Notes under the pieces: model-generated | Database searches by the model: none | What the model was told of the DNA's origin: nothing | The model's input: the letters and a program-made list of their open reading frames with translations, nothing else | DNA from: Sanguinoderma infundibulare | Taxonomy: Eukaryota; Basidiomycota; Agaricomycetes; Polyporales; Polyporaceae | Direction: 5' to 3' | Length of the DNA stretch: 22,767 nucleotides | Assembly (NCBI GenBank): GCA_032821775.1 | Contig: JAVLRN010000054.1 | Coordinates: forward strand, 1-22,767 | In this document: one piece after another, positions 1 to 22,767 of the stretch | Layout: every line of letters starts with the position of its first letter | How positions within the stretch are numbered: the first letter of the stretch is position 1 | Program-made: the position numbers and the translations under genes

Positions 1-1
1 A

Positions 2-292
2 GTGGTAGCTATGTTTGGTTCTTTATTAATATTATTAGTATTACCTTACACAGATTTATCTAGAGTTAGAGGGTCTGCGTTTAGACCTTTAATGAAATTT
101 GCATTCTGGTTATTTGTAGTCGATTTCATTATTTTAATGTGGATCGGTTCTCAACATCCAAATAGTCCTTATGTTGAAATTGGTCAAATAGCTACGGCAT
201 TCTATTTTGCTTGGTTCTTATTAATTGTACCGGCTGCTGGTTTAATAGAAAATACTTTATTCGATTTAGCAACTTTTTCTAATAATATTTAA
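2..292 (+). CDS. cob: Cytochrome b, C-terminal part (5' truncated by window edge)
   Basis: Apocytochrome b is the haem-bearing membrane subunit of complex III (ubiquinol to cytochrome c) in the inner mitochondrial membrane. Only the last 96 residues are in the window. The segment reads into the conserved C-terminal pattern PYTDLSRVRGSAFRPLMKF, then two hydrophobic helices around WLFVVDFIILMWIG and ATAFYFAWFLLIVPAAGLIE. The helix linker GSQHPNSPYVEIGQ is the usual cytochrome b one. The frame enters from the window edge, so the apparent first Met is not the true start. It ends in TAA, and all tryptophans are TGG. Whether this is the last exon of a split cob or an unsplit gene cannot be seen here. 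Confidence 0.95.
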   Translation: MVAMFGSLLILLVLPYTDLSRVRGSAFRPLMKFAFWLFVVDFIILMWIGSQHPNSPYVEIGQIATAFYFAWFLLIVPAAGLIENTLFDLATFSNNI

Positions 293-300
293 TTTAATGT

Positions 301-329
301 TTCCAAATAAGAATTTGGAAGGTCGGACC
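301..329 (+). repeat. Double hairpin element just 3' of cob
   Basis: TTCCAAAT / ATTTGGAA form a perfect 8-bp stem around AAGA (301-320). It is followed at once by GGTC / GACC around a single G (321-329). It starts 8 nt after the cob stop codon. Such paired GC-containing hairpins occur in fungal mitochondrial spacers as mobile double-hairpin elements or as 3'-end processing signals; which applies here is inference. Confidence 0.55.
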
Positions 330-1744
330 TCTACCTGAGACAAATAGATTTAATTTAATATTAAATTATTTTTATAAGGTTTTAAGGTTACAAACTGGTT
401 TTATTTTTAATAGTATTATTTTTAGTATTATACTAATTATTTCTGGTTTAATTACTTTATTCTTAAGACAAGAAATATTTATTACCCTAAATATCTCTGA
501 CAAATTAAAAGGTATATTATTTTTAATAGGATTATTTTATTTATTATTTGTGAAATTTAATCTTTTGTGTAGAATATTTATAACTTTATTTAAAGGTATA
601 CCATTCTTTATCAAGGAATTAAAAAATAATGTTAAAGTTTATCCTTATTTTATATTATATTTAACTTTTAATATTCTACTAATAGTATTGAGTTTATTGG
701 TAGCAATTAGAATTGATTATTATTACTTTGATTTTTTTGGTGGTGATTACTTTGAATCTTTTCTATGTATAAATATCTTAAGTTTTTCAACTTTTTTTAT
801 TATATTTGTAAAAATTTTGACTCATATAAATATGAACTTGATTTAAATCAAAGCTTTAAATTTACTTTTTTTCATTATTTATTTTTATTACCTTTTCCTA
901 TATTTCTATGTTTATCTCAATTGGTTAACAGTCAATTGTTTAACTGTCAATTGTTTAAATGGTTAGGTTTTTGTGATGTTATTTATTGTGATGACCCAAG
1001 AAATTTTGCTACTACTAAAAGCGATCTACAGCATGATAAAGCATTAGTGGAAGCAGAAGTAAAAGAAATACCCAATAATTTAAAAAGTATTTATATCATA
1101 AGTAATTTTCCTTGTCCAAATAATTTACATATTGTTTTCAATGAAGGATCCTTTTGGAGAAATATATCAGCTTTAGACACAGCCTGTAATGATTGCCCAG
1201 AATTTAGAGAGCTAATTAACCATTATAAGGCACTAGTCTTAAAAAAAGCTTGTTACAATTCTGCATTTAATCAGATTTTATTAGGTGAAGTTTTTATAAA
1301 ACCAGCTTCTGAAGTGGTTAATATAATAGTGATAGCCAAATCTACTGGTGTACCAATATATTACAATCTTGTCTATGGTTCTCATTTACCAAATGGAATA
1401 TTAGAGCTAATTCTATATATGGTAGTTATAGTCATATATTAAGTCATTACCCAATCAGTATCCAAGATAGAAGGAATATATCTTCTTATCTAGAAGATTT
1501 TTGTGGAATTTTTACTAGCCATGATTTACATAAATATACTTTAATTCCTAATGGAAATGGTAGGTTAATAACACAACCTTGTAATATTGATAATGGTTTT
1601 GATTCACATGTAAGAGAACGATTTAACAATTCTAGAGATAGTAGATTATATTTTACACCAGGTTCGGATTCTTTTCTTCATTTTTTTGGTTATTGTAATG
1701 GTAACCTTTGGCTAAAAGCTGTTCTTACTAAGGAAGTTTGTAAT

Positions 1745-1774
1745 GTAAACCGTGTAACAGTAACACGGTTTTAC
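1745..1774 (+). repeat. Hairpin inside the broken frame
   Basis: AAACCGTGT and ACACGGTTT form a 9-bp stem around a 7-nt loop, extended by GTA / TAC with one bulged T. It lies inside the open reading of the C-terminal part without breaking it, and may be an inserted hairpin element. Confidence 0.45.
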
Positions 1775-2149
1775 ACTGATAATAAGGAACAAATGGTTTC
1801 AATGTGTAATGATGAACGTCTCAATTTAATCGGTAGATGGTATAACTTTATACTATCGACTATAAGTCAAAGAGTTATTGCTGCTGAACCTTTATTAAGG
1901 AATAATTCAGTGATAATGGCTGATGAACATGGGGTCTTAAATAGAGCAATAGGTCTTAATTCAGATAATTTAACTAGATTCGAAAGTGTATTAAATCAAA
2001 CAAATGGAATAGGGGTTTATAATAATAATATTATTTTTAATAATGTTTTAGAAAGAGGTCCCTATATAGAGGATTTCTCATCGATTGTTATGATATATGC
2101 ATTATTAACCGAAGTTGAAGGGGTTTTAGCTAGATCTAGTATAAGATAA

Positions 2150-3444
2150 ATAATTATTCCCCCTTATTTTTTTTTTTTTTTAAGGTAGCATAGAAAAGCT
2201 AATTTAGATCAGCGATATAATTTAAAAACAAAAAAATTCTTTTTAAATTTTAATAAAACAATACATTCCAATTAACAAAAACGAGATCTCAAATAGAATA
2301 TGGATAATTTAACTAAAAAGAGAAAAATAGAGCTAGTTCAAATTATCGTACTGAAAATTAAAATAGTTTTGAGTTAGTATAAGAATATTATATATATCTG
2401 TTACATTCATTATTCTTAATTTAATTATTTTTTTTCTTAAAATTAAGTAAATCTATAGGATAGAATTTAAGTAATCCAGATAAATTTGCTTTCTTTCATA
2501 GTAGTACCTTATAACTATCCAATTAACTAAAAAACATTAGATATTCTTGTAAGCAGAGGAAATATTAATTTTTTTAGTTAATAACTATCTTAAATTTTAA
2601 GTTAATTTAGATAATGGGATATGTAAGGTAAATTTTAACCATTTTTTATAACATTTAAGTAACATAAATTTTGTTAATTACCTTTATACCAAAACAAATG
2701 GGAGTATTATGTTTAGGAATAGATCTTTCTTCCTTAATTGAATCAATTAAATATTACTTTTTTTTTTAAGTGAAACATAATCGATTGTAGGATCTGTATT
2801 AAAATTAGAATTAGATCTGATACTGGATATTAATTAATTATTAGTTCCATTAACTAAATCTTTAATATCTATAATAGGTTCACGATCATATTTAGCTTTA
2901 GTAGAAGTTTTAGATTTGGATTAATTTAATGATTCTAGATATTTAACCAAAAATAAGTTTAAATCAACATTATATCCTGATTAATGATATGAATTAATTT
3001 AGTTTAGGTTTACTAAAAATTATACTGATTTTTTTTTTTTTCCAATTTTTTAAATTACTAGATTTATTCTTTTTTTTCATTAGCAGATTTTTGTATATTG
3101 TTATTCATTTGTACATTACTATTTTAAGTTAAGTAGATTAAGGGTGTATTATCCTTAATAAGTTAAATTGTGGCATATCGGATATTTTTCATATAATGGA
3201 ACCAGGTATCCCAATTAAAAATTTTAAGATATAAATGTTATTTACTTTAACTCATCTATAGAGTCGCCTTCATATTTATAATGCTTATATAAGTAAAATA
3301 TTATTAAACTAATTAATATTTTATAAGTTAATAAGATACTTATTATTTTTTCATTATTTATACTTTATAGATAATTTTTTTAATTATACCCTATTATTTT
3401 TAATTAATAAAAGAAGAGTTATATTTTAATTATTTAAAATTTAA
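2150..3444. other. AT-rich spacer between broken frame and tRNA cluster
   Basis: No intact gene is seen in about 1.3 kb. The stretch contains long T and A runs (for example 2168-2182 and 3030-3041) and many stops on the + strand. The minus strand between about 2660 and 3300 has short codon-like stretches, listed separately. No tRNA T-arm was found. Confidence 0.6.
2660..3300 (-). pseudogene. Possible decayed minus-strand reading frame
   Basis: Short minus-strand stretches look coding but are split by stops and frame shifts. Near 3290-3135 the frame reads FLIGIPGSIIWKISDMPQFN, with TGA taken as Trp. Near 2910-2835 it reads KAKYDREPIIDIKDLVNGTN. Near 2750-2665 it reads LIDSIKEERSIPKHNTPICF. 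The A10 run (minus strand) at 2758-2767 coincides with one shift. I recognise no family; it could be a remnant of a plasmid-derived or free-standing ORF, or chance in AT-rich sequence. Confidence 0.22.
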
Positions 3445-3519
3445 ACGGTAGATGACAAATTGGTTCGTCGCTCCTTTTGGGGAGGAGATGTATAGCGTGT
3501 TCGAATCGCGCCTACCGTA
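3445..3519 (+). tRNA. trnP: tRNA-Pro (UGG)
   Basis: The acceptor stem ACGGTAG / CTACCGT is fully paired, with discriminator A. The D arm is closed by GAC / GTC. The anticodon stem CTCCT / AGGAG holds loop TTTGGGG, giving anticodon TGG. The T arm is GCGTG-TTCGAAT-CGCGC. It is the first of five tRNAs in the cob-cox1 interval. Confidence 0.93.
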
Positions 3520-3536
3520 TATATCTATTTATAGAT

Positions 3537-3612
3537 AGGTGTCATGGCAGAGTGGTAATTGCGGAGTACTGTTAATACTTTTTTTCAGAGGTTCAATTCC
3601 TCTTGACGCCTT
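3537..3612 (+). tRNA. trnN: tRNA-Asn (GUU)
   Basis: The acceptor AGGTGTC / GACGCCT pairs over 7 bp with one G.U. The anticodon stem is GAGTA / TACTT and the loop CTGTTAA gives anticodon GTT. The T arm is AGAGG-TTCAATT-CCTCT. The variable region contains a T-rich stretch. Confidence 0.92.
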
Positions 3613-3702
3613 ATAATAATATATTTTATTTTTACAAATTTAACATTTTATTTTATTTAATTTTTTTTTTTTAATTAATAAAAGAGAGTGTATTTAATAC
3701 TA

Positions 3703-3786
3703 ACGAACATGTTGAAATTGGTAAACAATCTCCTTTTAAGCAGGAGTGGAAGTAATTCCTTAAGAGTTCGAGTCTCTTTGTTCGTA
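3703..3786 (+). tRNA. trnL: tRNA-Leu (UAA), long variable arm
   Basis: The acceptor ACGAACA / TGTTCGT is fully paired with discriminator A. The anticodon stem CTCCT / AGGAG holds loop TTTAAGC, giving anticodon TAA. The 84-nt length and a variable arm pairing GGAA with TTCC are expected for a class II leucine tRNA. The T loop is TTCGAGT. Confidence 0.94.
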
Positions 3787-3812
3787 TTGTTTCAAAGATA
3801 GTGTATCCTTCA

Positions 3813-3884
3813 AGCGATATAGTGTAACGGTTAGCACGACAGTCTCATGATCTGTTAGATTCGGTTCGACTCCATTATTCGCTA
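3813..3884 (+). tRNA. trnM: tRNA-Met (CAU), with mismatched T/acceptor stems
   Basis: The D arm is GTGT / GCAC. The anticodon stem is ACAGT / TCTGT and loop CTCATGA gives anticodon CAT. The T loop is TTCGACT. The outer five acceptor pairs (AGCGA / TCGCT) are perfect. The inner two acceptor pairs and outer three T-stem pairs do not match, a five-base block at 3874-3878. It could be Met (initiator or elongator) or an Ile tRNA with modified CAU; the mismatches also leave room for a decayed copy. Confidence 0.72.
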
Positions 3885-3891
3885 TTATCCC

Positions 3892-3962
3892 GGTCTTTAA
3901 GTATAAAGGTTGTACAGCTTCCCTTCAAGAAGTTAGAACCAGTTCGATTCTGGTAAAGATCA
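3892..3962 (+). tRNA. trnE: tRNA-Glu (UUC)
   Basis: The acceptor GGTCTTT / AAAGATC pairs with one G.U. The anticodon stem is GCTTC / GAAGT and loop CCTTCAA gives anticodon TTC. The T arm ACCAG-TTCGATT-CTGGT is perfect. It is the last tRNA of the cluster, 281 nt before cox1. Confidence 0.93.
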
Positions 3963-4144
3963 TATTGTTAAAAAAATAAAACAATAAATTATTATATGGA
4001 CAGTTTCTAAAATATAAGAAATACATATAATATAAGCAGTATTTTTTATATAAAAAAAATTAATACTAGTTTAACTAAAATCAGCTACATAAATAAATTT
4101 AAATTTATATTTAATAGCTAAGGTTTTGGTCCAAAGAGCTAATA

Positions 4145-4160
4145 GGAATTAAAATATTCC
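4145..4160 (+). promoter_or_regulatory. Hairpin in the cox1 leader
   Basis: GGAAT / ATTCC form a short stem, flanked further out by CCAA (4131-4134) and TTGG (4162-4165). It lies about 85 nt upstream of the cox1 start. A role in mRNA processing or translation is inference only. Confidence 0.3.
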
Positions 4161-4216
4161 ATTGGCACCCTAAGAGCTAAACAGCCTAGAAGATGGTTAA
4201 AATGTAAAAATACTAA

Positions 4217-20745
<16,529 letters not shown>

Positions 20746-20760
20746 TAAAAAAATACTTGT

Positions 20761-20904
20761 GATGAAACCCTTAATATTATTAAATTGTAATTTAATTATG
20801 AAAGTAATACAGACAATTATAGTAAATAATTTAATTATGTTTAAAATTTAACTAAAAAAAGATTTTGGTTTCATTAAGGGTAATATTAATATTGTAGCTT
20901 CATC
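20761..20904. repeat. Inverted repeat downstream of cox1
   Basis: GATGAA then ACCCTTAAT (20761-20775) are complementary to ATTAAGGGT (20873-20881) and TTCATC (20899-20904), with a 17-nt bulge on the right arm. It starts 15 nt after the cox1 stop and could mark the mRNA 3' end. Confidence 0.5.
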
Positions 20905-21322
20905 ACCTTAGAAAAAACCATCTATTGGTTTTGTAAGTGGTGCTTTAGAATTACTGCAATTGAATTTCAAATTAAATTTAGTTATGATTTACTTAGTATT
21001 TATTTTAATTCAAGTTTTTACTATGAAACTGTTAATGGTAAAAAAAATATTAAATTCAATTTTTTTTGGAATTTCCATTAGGGGCGTCACATTTTTTTTT
21101 ATTATAAACAAACTTTACGGTTAGTCTAGGTATTATGGTTAATACTTGGTTTTACATGGTATTTTGTATTATTAATAGGTCTTTGTGCTTCCGCTTATAG
21201 TATTTATGGTAGTATTCTCTTGTTGAGATAATCTCTTCGCAAGAAAAATCAATATCTACTATCCCCATCCTTTATATTTTATTGTGTATAGGCTGTGATT
21301 AAGATATTATTCTGTATGACCT

Positions 21323-21360
21323 ATTTTATATTATAAATTTTATATTATAAATTTTATATT
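21323..21360. repeat. 14-bp tandem repeat, about 2.7 copies
   Basis: ATTTTATATTATAA is repeated in direct order between 21323 and 21360, inside the cox1-nad4 spacer. Confidence 0.85.
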
Positions 21361-21785
21361 TATATTTTAAAAATAAATAGTATTATTAGAATTGTAAAAT
21401 TCTTTGGGTTTTCATCTAGGTGAATTTGCTCCAACAGTACTTGTCTTAATAGATTTTAATATTATCGCTTATGATTTTATTATTCAAATTAAACTTAATC
21501 TTAGTCTTAAGTAATAATTGAATATCAATTAATGATTCATTGTTATTTAGTCTTTTTAGGTTAATAAAAATAATTCTTTTTAAATCAATATCTTAATGAT
21601 ATTTGCTATTAGATAACATTATCCTCTTTTAATAGAGTCCTATTATCTATTAATAAAACTTTTTCCTTATTTAAAACCAATATATTCAGTTTAAATAATT
21701 TATAAAATTTCACGAAAAGAAAATAAAATTGTTACTAAAATTCATTGAATAAAAATGAATTTAAATTAAATAAAATAAATAAATT

Positions 21786-22412
21786 ATGCTTATATCATTA
21801 TTACTTGTACCTTTAATCGGGTCTCTGTTATTATTATTCATTCCTGAAAACAATCCTAAAAATGAAGGGAGAATGAAAGTAATAGCTTTATCAACATCTT
21901 TAATCAATCTATTCATTTCTATATTATTATGGATTCAATTTGATTCAAATATAAGTGGATATCAATTTATATTAGAATTTAATGAGTTAAGTTTTTGTCA
22001 TTTTAATATAGGAATAGATGGAATATCATTATATTATGTATTATTAACTACATTTATAACACCTATTGCATTATTATCAAATTATAAAAATATTTATCAA
22101 AATGTTAAATACTTTTTAATTTCATTTTTAATTTTAGAAACATTACAAATTGCATTATTTGTTGTATTAGATTATATTCTTATTCTATATCTTTTTTGAA
22201 AGTGTTTTACCTATATTATTTATCATAATTATAGTATATGGTTCAGGTGTAAATAGAATAAGAAGTGCTTTATTATTCTTTTTATATACTTTAGCTGGAT
22301 CTTTATTTATGTTATTAGCTATATTACAAATTTATAGTTATGTAGGTTCTACAGATTTCCAATTTATATCATTAAATGAAATAAGTTTAGAAAGTCAAAA
22401 AATATTGTGGTT
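21786..22412 (+). CDS. nad4: NADH dehydrogenase subunit 4, exon 1, with a +1 frame break
   Basis: Nad4 is a proton-pumping, antiporter-like membrane subunit of respiratory complex I. ATG 21786 opens MLISLLLVPLIGSLLLLFIP; then comes the conserved IGIDGISLYYVLLTTFITPI and LFVVLD. At 22190-22199 the frame meets TGA, but the next frame reads FFESVLPILFIIIIVYGSGV and on to ILW, the usual Nad4 continuation. One extra base (for example C 22191 before the T6 run) explains it. The exon probably ends at T 22412, since TGGTT (22408-22412) pairs with GACCA (22440-22444) and the expected Nad4 sequence stops there. The rest of the gene is outside the window. Confidence 0.85.
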
Positions 22413-22767
22413 GTCACTCTACTTCAGCAATAAAGACATGACCAACAGATTAATTCATTCAAGTAATAGCACTTTAAATACTGGGAGAGAATGTAAAAGT
22501 TTAGTAGTTTATTCGTCTCCCACTTCTATGGGCTCTACCTTAAATTATAAAGGTTTTACGTCAAAACTTAGAGGAATGTGTCAAATTCCAGTTCATTTAC
22601 ATTCTATTATATTGGGAGTTCTTTTGTCAGATGGTTGGTTATATAAAAATAAATCTGGTAAAACTTTATTGGCCTTAAAACAAACTAATTTTGAATATCT
22701 TTGGCTAGTTTATACTAAACTATCTCATTACTGTAGATCACTACCTACAATAACTAAAACATATCTA
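22413..22767 (+). mobile_element. nad4-i1: nad4 intron 1, 5' part (group I, cut by window edge)
   Basis: After ILWL the sequence stops matching Nad4, and the frame continues open to the window end. A 5-bp exon/IGS pairing with U.G at 22412/22440 supports a group I 5' splice site. No core R/S elements are reached before the window ends. Confidence 0.7.
22413..22767 (+). CDS. LAGLIDADG_2-like endonuclease in nad4 intron (3' truncated by window)
   Basis: The frame is continuous with the second part of nad4 exon 1 and has no stop to the window edge, about 118 residues. VHLHSIILGVLLSDGWLYK (about 22591-22647) is a first LAGLIDADG motif of the PF03161 type, with its Asp before Gly. It is followed by LLALKQTNFEYLWLVYTKLS, the usual next element of that family. 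The second motif would lie beyond the window. It resembles the intron 8 enzyme in type but not closely in sequence. Fusion to the upstream exon is the same arrangement as in several cox1 introns. Confidence 0.8.

Larger units (their letters stand above)
298..2149 (+). pseudogene. Broken open frame of unknown function, membrane N-terminus plus soluble C-terminus
   Basis: Three overlapping frames read like one protein of about 610 residues. Frame 1 is open from 298 to 846 with no ATG. It holds several hydrophobic segments (for example FSIILIISGLITLF and YFILYLTFNILLIVLSLLVA), and the only start-like codon noted is GTG at 550. The reading then moves to frame 3 near 815-845 (open to 1442), and to frame 2 near 1385-1410 (open to 2149, TAA). 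Both steps are one base short relative to an intact frame. The last third is hydrophilic and codon-like, with no internal stop. I do not recognise the family; it shows no HEG, polymerase or rps3 motif that I can see. It may be a real decayed mitochondrial ORF, or an intact gene with two sequencing errors. The ATGs at 765 and 1793 are internal and unlikely to be true starts. Confidence 0.5.
20746..21785. other. cox1-nad4 spacer, AT-rich
   Basis: About 1 kb with no intact gene or tRNA that I can support. It holds an imperfect inverted repeat (20761-20775 with 20873-20904), a 14-bp tandem repeat (21323-21360), and short codon-like stretches on the + strand. These include a hydrophobic one near 21130-21230 (LWLILGFTWYFVLLIGLCAS) and one near 21407-21513 containing GFHLGEFAPT. 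None has a full frame, so they are at most remnants. Confidence 0.55.

Overview
This window is part of a fungal mitochondrial genome, most likely from a basidiomycete (Agaricomycetes-like). It is very AT-rich and carries cob, cox1 and nad4, five tRNA genes, and group I introns with homing-endonuclease genes (HEGs). TGA is read as tryptophan inside intron ORFs (genetic code 4). The Cox1 residue pattern is of basidiomycete type; I cannot name a genus. All recognised genes are on the + strand.

Layout. Positions 2-292 are the 3' end of cob, followed by a double hairpin (301-329). From 298 to 2149 lies a broken open frame of unknown function, with an N-terminal membrane part, a soluble C-terminal part and two frame breaks. 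From 2150 to 3444 is AT-rich spacer with a possible decayed minus-strand frame. From 3445 to 3962 is a tRNA cluster: Pro(UGG), Asn(GUU), Leu(UAA), Met(CAU), Glu(UUC).

From 4244 to 20745 is one gene, cox1: 13 exons totalling 1587 nt (528 aa) interrupted by 12 group I introns, so over 90 percent of the gene is intron. I placed the exons by joining conserved Cox1 protein segments in frame. For many introns I also found the 5' exon pairing with a downstream internal guide sequence (IGS, helix P1), with the usual U.G at the splice site and a terminal G at the intron end. Two exons are tiny (22 and 27 nt), and they carry the Cu_B ligand histidines.

The introns hold LAGLIDADG ORFs (introns 1, 5, 6, 7, 8, 10), GIY-YIG ORFs (2, 9, 11, 12; those of 11 and 12 are frameshifted), two decayed LAGLIDADG genes (3 and the second gene of 5), and one acidic repeat protein of unknown type (4). 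Several HEGs sit in a giant P1 loop between the 5' splice site and its guide sequence, fused in frame to the upstream exon. Others lie in the P8 loop or 3' of the core. Introns 1-3 and 5-11 share near-identical core motifs of group IB type. Intron 12 looks group IA, and intron 4 is a distinct group I intron.

After a roughly 1 kb spacer (20746-21785), nad4 starts at 21786. It carries a +1 frame break at about 22191 and is interrupted near 22412 by another intron with a LAGLIDADG ORF that runs off the window.

Functionally, cob, cox1 and nad4 encode core subunits of respiratory complexes III, IV and I. The introns are mobile ribozyme/endonuclease units. Each endonuclease probably cleaves intron-less alleles at the exon junction, and the ribozyme removes the insertion from the transcript.
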